DNA from: Rotaria macrura
Lineage: Eukaryota; Rotifera; Eurotatoria; Philodinida; Philodinidae
Direction of reading: 5' to 3'
NCBI GenBank assembly: GCA_900239685.1
Contig: OENT01000941.1
Coordinates: forward strand, 1 to 64,000
DNA: 64,000 nucleotides
In this document: positions 50,501-62,059 of the stretch, piece after piece
How the letters are laid out: the number at the start of each line of letters is the position of its first letter
How positions within the stretch are numbered: the stretch's first letter is position 1
Translations under genes and position numbers: made by a program
Notes under the pieces: model-generated
What the model saw: the letters and a program-made list of their open reading frames with translations, nothing else
Told to the model about the DNA's origin: nothing
Databases searched by the model: none

Positions 50501-50675
50501 TCTCTGTTTCTCTCTCTTTTTTTTCTATCGTTTATACGCCTAAGAATACAAGCAAAGACGTCGATGACAGTCTCATGCTAATCGAGCGTTGACTAACGTA
50601 TTCCTACTACCACTCCTTTAAACCGCACGATAAATAATAACAATAACCTAGCCACTATTGAAGCAAGTAGAGACA
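47544..50675. other. Intergenic, microsatellite-rich
   Basis: Three kilobases with (AT)n runs (about 47873-47891, 48792-48802, 49570-49585), T/A homopolymers and no recognised gene. A (CT)n tract at 50480-50504, followed by further CTCT sequence, lies about 170 bp upstream of the next gene. Open frames near 50180-50400 overlap on both strands and look spurious. Confidence 0.5.
50480..50520. repeat. (CT)n tract in the upstream region of the four-TM gene
   Basis: About thirteen CT units, then a second shorter CT run and a T-run, about 160-200 bp before the ATG at 50676. On the other strand it is a (GA)n tract, a common promoter-proximal element in invertebrates. Confidence 0.85.
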
Positions 50676-52010
50676 ATGGCAAAGAAGACTAAAGATGCAA
50701 CAGCTTCTACAGCTAAGAAAGAAGCTAAAGCCAAAGCTCCTCCAAATCCTGATGCTACTAAAAATCTTATACGTTTATTGAATATTCTTGCATTATTGTT
50801 AGCAATAATTGCATTTATTCTTCAATTTTTTGCTGTTATAACTCATCATTGGAAATGGCAAACAACAAATCTACATCCAGTGTTTGCACCTAAAGATCGT
50901 CCAGTTCAAGCAAACGTTTTCGATGATAGTCGAATCGATCAACATTATGGTTTATTTACACGTGATGTCAAAGTTTATGCTAATAATGATGAACAACTTG
51001 ATGTTACTGCAAGCACACGTTTTCCAAGATTAGATAATGGTGATGATGACTTAAATAGATGTTTATCTCAAACATCAACGCTTCGGGGTTCATTGCTTAC
51101 ATGTGCTAAAGGAATTGGTTCACCAGAACAATGTCATTGTCGACGATATCCACATTGGAATGCAATAATCTTCTTTGAAATAACTGCATTAATACTTCTT
51201 GGTCTACTTATCTTGGTCGTTGCTTTACTTCCGACACAATTCAATGCTCTACTTAAATTAATCGGTGCTGCTCTATCATTTCTTGCTTTTCTATTCTTAT
51301 TACTTGGTCTTATTCTACTTCTCAGTTATCTTAAACGAGAAACACGCACAATCGCCGATACATATCCTCATACTCATTCACGACTTTCTTATCAAGTAGC
51401 ACAACGTTATCATGCTGCGTCTCATAAGATTGTCCGTCGTCAAGCACATGAAACCTATCGTGCATATGCTTTAGCACATGGTCAATTTCCATATAATCAA
51501 ACGCATTTTCAATACTATTCAGAACAAGCTGGTGCATGGATTCAAGCACCTTATACAAGTCAGAAGACTGTTACACAAGAAGCACGTTCAGCAGTCGTTA
51601 CTACTCAACGTACAACAACTGGAGTACCCGTCTATAATGCATACGGTCCATTGGTAGGTTATGATCAAATCTATGAAAATACGCGTGCTTGCATTGGTTG
51701 GTCAACCGTACTATCGATTATTGCTATGCTTCTTGCATTACTCGTACCATTAATTCTTGTATTTTCATGGCTGAAAGCTAAAACATTAGGACCTCAAGTC
51801 AAAACAGTAACAACGACTACAGTTAAAACTGAATATGTAGCAGTACCGCAGGAGGTTTCTGTTGAAACCGTACCTTTAACAAGATCCGTGGGTGAAGATG
51901 GCCGACAAGGACCTTATGACAACTACGGTGGAAGACCAGAACAAGTTGTTATTCATGATGTTATTATTCGTGAGGAACAACCAATCTTAACACAAACATA
52001 TCGTACATAA
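50676..52010 (+). CDS. Four-TM claudin/PMP22-like membrane protein, single exon
   Basis: 444 aa from the ATG at 50676 (context ACAATGG). The open frame extends upstream only through non-ATG codons. A Lys/Ala-rich cytoplasmic N terminus (1-30) precedes TM1 (about 31-56), then THHWKW. The first extracellular loop has YGLF and four Cys (about 129, 143, 153, 155). TM2 is about 162-186 and TM3 about 195-218. An unusually long second loop (about 219-340) is rich in Tyr/His/Gln/Thr. TM4 is about 341-365, followed by a cytoplasmic tail of 80 residues. The plan (long first loop with W-GL-C-C-like residues, four helices) is that of the claudin/PMP22/Clc-like superfamily of junction and adhesion proteins, but the match to the W-GLW-C-C signature is incomplete and the second loop is far longer than usual. 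Unusually for this window, it has no intron. Confidence 0.8.
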   Translation: MAKKTKDATASTAKKEAKAKAPPNPDATKNLIRLLNILALLLAIIAFILQFFAVITHHWKWQTTNLHPVFAPKDRPVQANVFDDSRIDQHYGLFTRDVKVYANNDEQLDVTASTRFPRLDNGDDDLNRCLSQTSTLRGSLLTCAKGIGSPEQCHCRRYPHWNAIIFFEITALILLGLLILVVALLPTQFNALLKLIGAALSFLAFLFLLLGLILLLSYLKRETRTIADTYPHTHSRLSYQVAQRYHAASHKIVRRQAHETYRAYALAHGQFPYNQTHFQYYSEQAGAWIQAPYTSQKTVTQEARSAVVTTQRTTTGVPVYNAYGPLVGYDQIYENTRACIGWSTVLSIIAMLLALLVPLILVFSWLKAKTLGPQVKTVTTTTVKTEYVAVPQEVSVETVPLTRSVGEDGRQGPYDNYGGRPEQVVIHDVIIREEQPILTQTYRT

Positions 52011-52287
52011 AATGAATTAAACAATTTATCATCTTATCATCATTATTTAATATTGATTAGTTACAATTCTTTTTCTTTTTCTTTTGTTTTTCGACAGTAT
52101 TTCTTAGACTAACAAATACTCATACATACATACATTTTATTTCATTTATTCTAATCCATGCTTTGTTTTTATTCAAGTTGTCTTGTGTTTTTCTTTTCTG
52201 TTTTTTTTTCTTTTGCTTAAATAATTACTATAGTAAATTCTCGCTTTTATTTTTTCGTTTTCTCTTTTTTATATAAAAACTTTTATT

Positions 52288-53602
52288 TTATTTTACAAGC
52301 ATTTGAATCGATTGAAATAATTCTTCGTATTCTTCATTGGCAATACTAATGGAATAATTTGAACCAGCTGCTTGAGTAATCAAAATGGTTGGTTTTTCAT
52401 GTGGCATATGTTTTGAATTTGGATTTGAATTTTCTAATTTGTCAATAGCCGATTCTAACGATGAGAGACGTTCTTGAAATCCTTGTCCAAGCCATTCATT
52501 ATCGAGCGTATCTACAATATGGATAAAAGAAATTTATCATTTGTTTTCTTTTTATACATATCACAAGTTCGAAAGAAGAATTACCAAGATTAGGTAAATT
52601 GTTTTTTACATCTTGTTGATATGACGAAGAATCACAGAGAGGATTCGTAAGATTGTTTTGACGATCGGTTAAACATAATGATCGTAGATTTGTTAAATGT
52701 AGTAATGGAGCAAGAGATTTAAGTCTAATAGAATAAAGTTCATTGATATAATTAAGAAAAAACAATTAAAAATTCATAAGAAAACTATACGGTCATTAGG
52801 ATATATTCTATGTCTGACAAAAGATCTAGAAATAATTTTTCTGACATAACGTGCTCTTTTCTTTTTTAATACTCAACAACATCAATGTCGGACGAGTACT
52901 TTCGTAAGCCTTTTAAATTACTCAGACAGATATAGACTTGTTTGATACAAATTCCTTTCTCTGTTGGAACTGTAAACAAAAACTCTGACTTTCACTGAAT
53001 AATGTTGTTTTGCTTGCTGAAAGTGTTTGTATATCCCCATAGAAATTTATTGTTATGATTGTCGTTTTATCATCATTTTTATTATCTTGTATATAAAAGA
53101 AAGACATGTGTCAATCATAGTATATTCATTATTCGTATTCAAGGATCTATATTGTACGAAATAACGTTGAATTGTTCTTACCCGGCAAGATTATTTCCTG
53201 CAACATTGAGAATTTCTAAATTTTCACATGTTTGTAAACCATCAAGAGAACTAATTTGATTTTGAGCTAATGAAAGATTTTTCAATTGTGTTAATGTACC
53301 AAAACCACGTACATTAGTAAGATTATTATTATTTAAATTTAGAATAATTAAATTACGACAGACACTTAAACAATTAACATCTGCAAGATCTAATTAAGAG
53401 ATATTATGATAAAAACAAATACAGATGAGTTCTCTTTTTCTCCTACTTCGTGAATTTAAATCAACGAATAAAATACTTTCAGCATCGAAATGACCTTGTT
53501 CATGTTTAATAATATCGACTAAAGATTCTTTCATAGAAAATGAATGAAAATAACAAAAATTAATTTCATTGAAAATTTCTTTTCGTTACTTGTATCAGAC
53601 AT
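52288..53602 (-). CDS. Leucine-rich-repeat protein, LRRC61-like, five exons
   Basis: Exons are 53602-53590, 53527-53447, 53389-53182, 52724-52585 and 52511-52288, in frame throughout, giving 221 aa. After a short N terminus, HFDAESILFVDL is followed by about four leucine-rich repeats (NLIILNLNNNNLTNV, QLKNLSLAQNQISSL, NLEILNVAGNNLAG, NLRSLCLTDRQNNL) and the LRR cap NPLCDSSSYQQDV. The order and motifs match vertebrate LRRC61 (about 259 aa). The C-terminal 75 residues are polar with a short coil (ERLSSLESAIDKLEN). The first exon is only 13 nt; if it is wrong, translation could start at the ATG at 53534 in exon 2's 5' sequence. The function of LRRC61 is poorly known. It converges on the four-TM gene, with 277 bp between the stops. 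Confidence 0.85.
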
Positions 53603-53742
53603 AATCTAAAATAGATTGTAATACATTTATTTTTCGAATAAATAATTTAGATGTAACAAAGAAAATAATGAATATTAATCTGACTTAGACAAGCAAAAAA
53701 AAAAAGAAAAACAAACAATTGTAACAGATATTGAAAATAGTC

Positions 53743-54114
53743 TTATAAAATTATACATGAACGTTCTTTCAATGAAAACATATATTGATAACAACAAATA
53801 GAACGCTCCAATGGTTGTTGTGGTTGTCTACGAAATTGTAATTCACCAATATCATCATCATCATCATCATTATCATTGGTAAGTAAAGCATGATTGACAC
53901 TTGTCGATTGAAATACTTTTAGTTCTTCACGTAATTCATCTTTTGTCAATTTTTGTACTGGAAAAACGAAGTCATCTTCACTAGAAAAGAAAACACTTTG
54001 TCTATCAGTGTTAGACATCATCGAAAACCAAATGTCAATGTGCAATAAGTATTCAAGCATGCATTCTTCTTCCCATACGTCTCGAGAACATTGATTCGTC
54101 GTCGTATTACACAT
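53743..54114 (-). CDS. Short acidic protein with a C-terminal CaaX box
   Basis: 123 aa in a single open exon. The N-terminal half is Cys/Met/Trp-containing (EEECMLEYLLHIDIWFSMM). The middle has KLTKDELREELKVFQ, a likely helix, then an Asp run (NDNDDDDDDIGE) encoded by an ATC repeat. The protein ends in SCIIL, a canonical CaaX prenylation motif (C120, with X = Leu favouring geranylgeranylation), which would anchor it to membranes. I do not recognise the family. An upstream 5' exon is possible, since an acceptor-like TAG lies just before the ATG. It is transcribed from the same strand as the LRRC61-like gene, about 140 bp upstream of it. Confidence 0.6.
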   Translation of the reverse strand: MCNTTTNQCSRDVWEEECMLEYLLHIDIWFSMMSNTDRQSVFFSSEDDFVFPVQKLTKDELREELKVFQSTSVNHALLTNDNDDDDDDIGELQFRRQPQQPLERSICCYQYMFSLKERSCIIL

Positions 54115-56029
54115 GATGATAGACTACATAATAGTAACTATTTGTCTATTATAGGATTATGCAAAAAGAAAAACGCGATAATGAAGTATCTTTCAAATAA
54201 GAAAGAACAAAAAAAAAACCCGTTGCTCCTATGATTAGCATGACAGCATTCACATCATATATTATATTGTAAATTCACAGGAATCGATTTAGCAGCTGTT
54301 CGTACGTTGAATGATGTGTATTATCAGTCATAGGAATTTTCATGCATGAAATATATGAAAAAAACACATGGATCTTAATTTATGGTAATATAAGTATCTA
54401 TATTCATTTAAAATATTTATTGTCAAGAAATGTATTGTAATTGATTTCATAATTATGGTTTATTTTAAAAGTTTTCCTTAAGCATGTAAATTTGGTTGCT
54501 TCTTATATGAACGCGAGTTCAAACTTTATTTCAAGCTTTAGAAAGAAATTATATATATATATATATATGTCGTGCCGAAGTTAGAATTTTCGTTGAAGTT
54601 GTTTTTACAAGAGGTGGTACTTACTTCTCTGTGGCTGTGAGACCTAGCTGATTCATGAATGACTACAAAGAAGGGTCTGGTACCCATTTATACTCTCATC
54701 GACAATCTCGAACGTGCACGCCATGTCGATATACGATCGACTTCAACAATCGAATTTAATCGTGGCTGCATCAATATCATCTCCTTCTGTGAATAGTAAA
54801 AGATGACGGTAACGAATGGAAAATTCAGTTTAACAAGGAATTTTGAAATGCAATTGTAAAACGAATCGATGCAAATGCAAACAAGCTAAAATGTTATGTA
54901 ACTCTAGCTGTCATCATTCGGCAGTATGTGCGAATAAATAATTTTTGTGTCCAACTGTATTTATCTATTTTGCTTAAAAACAACTTCGACACGACATATA
55001 GATAGATAACAGTAACGATATCACGTATTCTAAAATATTCAAAAACAGTTAATACGATAAGAATAAACAATATGTACTCTTATCAAGAAGAGTAGAAATA
55101 AACATACACGTACAGAGAAATTCATTAACAAAGCATTATTTAAATATAATTGTTTTCGTTATTAGAATGAAAATTTAAAAATTCTGATTTCGATTATTAG
55201 AAAAAAATTCATAGCTTGTGATAAGATTTTGAAACGAATCGCGTACATTTTCTTTATCGTACTTATAGGTCATGTGAACGAATAAACGATGTAGAAAATT
55301 GTTGCTTTTATTGAAATTCAAAGAAAACTTTTCTATCTCAATTTATTTATGTAAGAATTTTTCCGTATCGAATTAATGAGATTTGCACATTACATATATG
55401 TAGAACGGAAAATATGATGAGGAAAAAAAATGCGAAGATACTTCCTGTCATTGAGTACAGTTTTTTTTTGCATACGACGACAACGAATAAGCATCATAAT
55501 TCTTTTCTGTAACACATTTTAATCATGGAACAAGTTTGATTAGAACTAAAAGTACGAATCAGATTGTACTATACGCAGAGATTTGTTTACAATATGTAAT
55601 TACAATGGATAAGATAATAAGGAACAAGCTAATATAATACGAAATGAAAAGTTTGTTTACAATGTAGCACAATGAATGAAAAAGATCATTTTACGACAAT
55701 TCATCAAATCTAGAAAAACACTTATAATCTACTTGAGTTTTTCTCATTTTACATATTCTGTTTTATTACGTGAGACTAACAGATACATATGAGTCTCATA
55801 TTTTAGCCCCGAAGGGCTTTTAATAGCAAGCTTTTAGGATAATATGTTTAACATCGAAATTACCTACTTCTACTTACATCTGTCTTTGTGTCTAATATAA
55901 TCACTTGTTGTAATCTATGTATTTATTCTAGTTTACATCATATTTATTTTATGTTTAGTTGAAAAATAAGTCAGTTGTTTAAGATCATGACTATTCGTTG
56001 ATTTCTACCACAGACACTGATATAGACTA
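54115..56029. other. Intergenic, contains one MITE-like repeat
   Basis: Apart from the repeat at 54569-54995, no gene was recognised. The sequence is AT-rich with A-runs. Confidence 0.4.
54569..54995. mobile_element. 427-bp MITE-like element
   Basis: Terminal inverted repeats GTCGTGCCGAAGTT (left) and AACTTCGACACGAC (right) match in 13 of 14 positions, and ATAT flanks both sides, although the left flank is part of an (AT)n run and so is not diagnostic. The interior is less AT-rich than the surroundings (54600-54790) and contains only short open frames. No transposase is encoded. Confidence 0.65.
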
Positions 56030-56470
56030 CTATGAAGTACTGAAATAAAAATTGGCACGTGTCATAGGAAATAATAAAATCGATACTGATCGTTTGTAAA
56101 TCAAGAAAATTGATTAACGAGCCAATTTGAACACATCACTTACTCGGAATGTTCATTGTCACTTATTGTTACTAGAGGTTCATATGATGGATCGTCAGTT
56201 GATTGAATTCGAGTATTCGGGATTCTTAGAGAGATAGTAATTATTGATCAACAAAAATTTGAATTAAAACTTCATACTTGAAACCAGATGAGATCTGAAT
56301 CGTTCTAGAACGTGAAAGAGATTGTACCAACGGCGGTTTCTTTGGTATCATTGGACGAATTTTAGCTAATGGATCTAATAGCAACGAAATAATAATCCAT
56401 ATGAAATGTATATGTAAAACTCTAACATACCAATCGATTTAGATTTATGTCGATTTGGTTGATTTGTCAT
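56030..56470 (-). CDS. Predicted 75-aa basic protein, four tiny exons
   Basis: No long open frame exists here, but four exons join in frame with good GT-AG signals: 56470-56431, 56374-56278, 56224-56144 and 56039-56030 (228 nt, 75 codons and a stop). Introns are 56, 51 and 104 bp, the usual size for this genome. The peptide starts MTNQPNRHKSKSIDPLAKI, continues with a Lys/Pro/Arg/Ser-rich stretch (PKKPPLVQSLSRSR) and ends with an acidic tail (SDNEHSDTS). There is no signal peptide and no known domain. The last exon carries only ten coding bases and is the weakest part. Confidence 0.5.
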
Positions 56471-56479
56471 GATAGTTGA

Positions 56480-59400
56480 AGTCTTTTAGAAATGAAAACT
56501 TATCGATTGAAATTTTTAATAAAAATTATTTGATGCCTACATTTTGGTTAACATTTGAAGTATCCATAGTATTGCCTTGAGAAAGAATATAAATCCCTTA
56601 TTTGTATCAATAGTAAACGAGCACAGAACAACAGCTGCTGAGAGTGAATGTGCAGTGAAGACCTCGATTTTTATTGGCTTGATTTTCATTCAATGATTTT
56701 ATTTGCTTGAATAATAATAATCTTGCAGAATGTTGATAAATAGTCAATAATAGCGTGAAAACATCTGAGACTTACTCTTTCGTCTATCATAAAATAATTG
56801 CTTTTTAATCAATGCTTGATAATTGAATGCAAATAATTAATTGTAAAGCTTTAGCTAAAAGATTTTTATCTTGATTTTGATACGAAATTTACGGGTTTGT
56901 AAATTCGAGTGTCATTTTGATTGTATCAAATGAAATGATTAATTTATATTTTTCTTATACAGTAAATTTACACCAGTAAACTTATTTTCAAATGGAGAAA
57001 GTAAATAAAAACAACTGTTTGAATTTATAATTTCAATGATAAAAAAGAAAGACAAAATCCTTTGTTTTTCCGTTGAATTCTTTCTCCGAACACCATCAAC
57101 ATATTACTAATCGACTCATACAAGAAAAACGTCTGGAATAGCATTTTTTTTGTGTATTGTACTAATTGCAAAGCAATCATGATGATAAACATAATAAAAA
57201 TATCATAATTTATCGTATCAATCAATTGTTTGAATTGATTCGACTTTACAATGAATGTGCAGTATGTATTCAAATAGATTATTAATCCATATTTTTTAAA
57301 TAAAACTTTTAAAAAAATTCAATTTTAAGATATAACCTATATTAAATTAGAAATAGTAGTTAATGATTCAAATATATATGAAAGTATCGAGTTAACAATC
57401 GAATGAAGAACACACATAATTTTAGACAGTATTTTTATTTCTATACGGAAGTGAATAAATTGATTAATAACTCAGAATTTCATCGGTTCTGAAACGTGAT
57501 CAATAAGATATTTTGATCCATTGGATTTATATGAGTGCGGTGGAGAAAAACAAGTTTTTTGATTAATGTTGATTTTAATAATTATTTATCATTGTTGAAA
57601 TAGTCTATTTGCCTCAATGGCAAAAGGATTTGTGAAGAAAAAAATTATAAAATAACTAAGTAAGACATAGATGTAGCATTCTTTTATCGTGTTGTTTTCA
57701 TGATGATATACTATCATTTAGGATTTTACGATTTGCAAATACATCAAACAGTTTAGTGGACGACAAAAATAGGAGAAATCTTTTTTTTTTGCTATTGAGT
57801 ATTTTCTATGTTTGTATGGAGACACCATGTTTGCATTGTTTTCTCTCTTGATTGATTTTTTTATGACTATGAAACCTGCTCTATGACATGATAGGTTATA
57901 TTAATTGCTTATGGCATATTTGTCACACAACCTATAGACAAGTCACTATGTAACCTTTTTAACTAGTCACGATTGGATTTGTGACTTTGAATATATCTAA
58001 AAACAAAACGGTGATTCTTAGATGCCGTATGTATGAGATAGAATCTAACGAGCTGCTAAATAAAATCAGTGCGAGAAGAGAGAAAAAACATGCAATGCAT
58101 GACAGAAGAAAGCCATCGTTGTGTTTTGTTAGTCTTATTGACAAAGACAGCTGCGTAAATCAATATGTTTGTCTGAGGAATTGGAAAAATTTCGGAACAT
58201 ACAAATAAGATAAAATAATCACATGAAACGTTCTGAATCATAGACTTCGTTTGATGTTCGTACACATTGTTGATTACACATGGGCAACTAATCAATGTTG
58301 TTTATGATTTTTAATTCTGATAAAATTATAGATATGTCATGATACTAGGAGAAATACATGATTTTAAAAATAATCTTCGAATACAAATTAGCATTCATTT
58401 GTTTTGTCGATCGATATTATCAATTACAAGCAGATATACATATATGCCAATAACAATTTCTCTATCGGATATTGAAATAGACATTGTACAGATCGAACAT
58501 GAAGAAATTTTTCATCATACTATTCTTGTCATGATGAGAGAAGAGTTGTTAGTGCAATCCCCAAGCGATTAAAATGTGAAAAGACGATGTCGCTGTTGCT
58601 ACTAATCACCTAGAAACTGACACGTCCGATCTACTTTCTGATATATTACTTTGCAACTCTTTACTTAGTCCTCTAGAGCTACAATGAGCACATATCTCAT
58701 ATATTTCAATGAGATCTCGGTGATATTCTATCATTAATCTTATACTAATAAAGTCTGTCATAGTCCATGATTGTCTCTAGAGATCATCTATCGCGATTGT
58801 GATCATTTGAATTACGTCTGTAATTGATCTTCAACCCATTTTCTAACGAAATATGAATTATTAATTAATTAATTATTGCATGATTTAATTATTTAGTAAA
58901 TTCGCCTGTCACAATTTGTGGGGGATGCAAATTTCTATCCTAGATATTTTAACACTCCTTTCAGATTATGTTTCATAAAAATTAATTTCCATTGTCTTTA
59001 TATCGTATAACACTATTCTGTATGACAAGTAGATTATTAAAGACGTTGTTTTTCTATGATGAAATTGTAGAAATAAATGCCAGTAATAGATTGTAGTCGT
59101 TTTAATGTTGAACTTTTCGAAAAAGAATTGTTATTCAACTAATATTTTAATGTTCAACAAGATGATCAATTCTGATTGAAACATTATTATTTAACAAGTT
59201 AGGATTCAATTGTTCACAATAAAAACAAATCGAACTGAACAAATTAAGATAAAATGTTTCACCTTCCATCTAAAGAGTATATTCCTTTCTTCAATATCAA
59301 AAAGATGCATCGAATGATGTTCTTAAAAATTTGGTAGATTAAATTTAGGTATGAAAAATTTTCGTTGGTGAGAAAATTAATGTAACCAATACTATCATAA

Positions 59401-60510
59401 TTATACATTAATGTTCTGCAAACAACAGCTGCGTCTTCTAATAGTATTTACATGTTAATACATCTTTTTATTAAAAAGTAAATCTCGTTACATAGTGTAC
59501 TAAATAGAACGTAAAATTCTCTATGATTATCCATAATAGGAATGTTTTCTTTTGGGAAGTCTCGTTTTTCAATTATTTTTTCTAGAACGTTCGAAGAACA
59601 CTATTAAACATTTATTGTGGAAAAAATGTTCAGTAGGGTGTAACAACAATTTCGAGTTCCAGAACTTGTTCACCAAATGTATTTATATCCATTACATGTT
59701 TCTATCGTTAGACCATTTGAGAACGCCTCTCACTCTATAGTGCATCAATTTCTTCTGATTTGAAAAGAAGTAAAAGACCTTCAGTTAAAGGTGTGTGTGT
59801 GTAAATGGATGAATAATCACTTCAATTAGAAGCACATCGACACATAAACACACATATCCACCTAATACAGAATGCCCGTTGCCGAAATACAGGTCACGTG
59901 ATAATCTTTACTAGCAAATGTCGTGATTAGTTTATTTAGTTGCATTGAAAGATTTCTATTTGTGTGGATGATTTCTTTTTATTGAATACAATACCCCGAG
60001 AAATCTTTTATTTTTAAAGTGGATACTTCTACAAATAATTATACGTCTTATTTTGAATATTTATGCTTATTCATTCTTTATATTCTTCCTATACTTCTTT
60101 TAAATGTAATATTGCATCTGACATTTTATTTTCGGTTTTCAATATTAAGACACGATGAGCTACACTTGAGCAATTTAAATAATAAAAGTAATGTTAGAGA
60201 AGATTTTGTCAAATTAATTTTTCGCAACCAAATGGTACAAGAATCTTGAACTAAGTCATAGTACAGAGTGTAAAAAATGCAGCGTATCTAAATTAACAAG
60301 AATATTCATTTCTATCAAATATATTAGTCACATCATGAATACTATTGCGAACATTGGAATATTTTAAAATTTCACTTGAATGATCACATCTTCTCTGTAT
60401 CAGAAAATATACATCTAGTCATATTCAATTTATTTTCATACGAAAACAAGATACTAATTGTGAACAAAACAATCGAATTTTCTCGATGCCATCAGACTAA
60501 CACACTTAAG
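56480..60510. other. Intergenic, no recognisable gene
   Basis: AT-rich sequence with short open frames on both strands (for example around 57025-57273, 57960-58295, 58339-58572, 60019-60249). None has a family motif, and several overlap on opposite strands. The frame at 60019-60249 is strongly hydrophobic but has no usable ATG or matching splice partner. Confidence 0.4.
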
Positions 60511-60514
60511 TTAA

Positions 60515-61689
60515 GCCCCCCTCCCCTCCCCACTCAACAGTCGATTTTGACCCAAGAGCATCCAAATAGGTTGAAATTTAGGAAACTTATTGGACCTAAA
60601 ATGGAGAAGCTACGATAGAAATTTCAGCTCAAAATGTTGAGAATTGAGGGAGATATTAATGGAACAAAGTTCAAAAATAGCTGTTTTGGCATGCAAAATT
60701 TCTCTGTACGGGCCCGTCCAATGCATGGATATTGTTTTTGTTTCAAAGAGCAAGTCTAGATGCAGGGCATGGCATCGCCCTTTTTAGGTGAGAAAAAAGC
60801 ATTACATCTTCAACTTCTGCAAAATCACTCAAAAAATGGTAGTCAAACTATATAAATGACTGTATAAAAAAAATAAAAAGAGCCTCGATCAAAAAAAGGA
60901 CGATGTCATGCCCTGCGCCTTAACATGCTCTATCAACCAAAAAAAATGTAAATACATTGCACGAGTAGAGAACGAGAAATTTTGCATGCACGTTTGAGAA
61001 AGTGACAATTGAGAAAAACGAAAAACATTTTTTCGAAATAATTTTTTATTAATTTTCGTTCTTTTTTCGGAGAAATTGATTAAGACTAGCCTACGTAACT
61101 TTAATTTTTGTACACGTTGGACGATATATTGACTCTTGAACAGTCAATTTAAGCAAAAGTTTGACACTGTAGACTGACTCACTTACTTCTTTCCTCGAAA
61201 CGTAATGGCAGCATTAACTAAAACTTATCCTATTCTGTTTGACATACTAATTGTTGTGTTCATCGTAATGATTTCATATTATTACATATATGATGTATAT
61301 GCGTAGTTCTCATAGAACAGAAGGAAAAGACAACGTCAATATATAGATGTTTTAATGTGACAATTTTCTTTTTGTTATATGTTTTTAAATAAAGCATTAC
61401 TAGCAGCTGGTAAACACTTTATCTTATTCTGTATACAGTAATCAAAGATAGAAAAGGTCATTGGAATTATTTATTTTATATGAAAAGTTGAACTTTCTTT
61501 CTTTTTTGAAAAAATTACATTTTATTTGAACCCCCCTACAAAAATGACAAAATCTTCGGCAAAAAGAGGAGTTTAGGGGAAACCCTATAGTGATTCTGAA
61601 AGAGCGGAAGACGGGCTATCATCGCATAATAAAAACTCAATTTTCGATTTTCGGACGAAAATTGACTTTTTTTTGGGGGAAGGGGTGCC
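60515..61689. mobile_element. TTAA-flanked foldback element, 1175 bp
   Basis: TTAA lies at both sides (60511-60514 and 61690-61693). Ends are C/G-rich: left GCCCCCCTCCCCTCCCC, right (inverted) GGCACCCCTTCCCCC followed by AGTCAATTTTCGTCCG. The first 130 bp align with the left end of the element at 20642 (GTCGATTTT, TCCAAAT-GG-TGAAATTT, CTACGATA-AAATTTCAG), so the two are one family. An inner inverted repeat includes GATGCAGGGCATGGCATCG (about 60758) and the opposite CGATGTCATGCCCTGCGCC (about 60901) next to CATGCTCTATCAA. No transposase is present. Confidence 0.85.
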
Positions 61690-62059
61690 TTAAGTACCTT
61701 AGTTATTACACAGTGGACTACTACAGATTTAGTCGGTGTTGATTCATATCCATTGAGAAAGTCGTATTTACCTACAGTGACAAGTATAGTAACCATATTG
61801 ATAAAAACCTGCATGAAGTTTGCTAGATCAGATGAAAATTATCAATCGTTACTACTTTTTAAAGCTACATTCAGTTTATGTTAAATAAGTAGAATAATGT
61901 TGAGCCAACGGAATAACTAAAATCAACTAGATCATCTAGTTAACTGGTAATCATGAAAACTAGAGCTTGGTTATCTCTCGATGGCATCGATTTCATTCGT
62001 ACAGAAAAGAAATTCAGACACAGTTCATTAACTTCTTGATTAATAGATTAAAAACAATT

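Noticed and set aside
54600-54800. Possible exon of the 56 kb gene or of the CaaX gene
   Set aside because: Phases do not match either neighbour, and the sequence lies inside an inverted-repeat element.
60019-60249. Hydrophobic 76-codon frame
   Set aside because: It has no usable ATG at its start, and the only nearby upstream ATG exon is out of phase with the acceptor.
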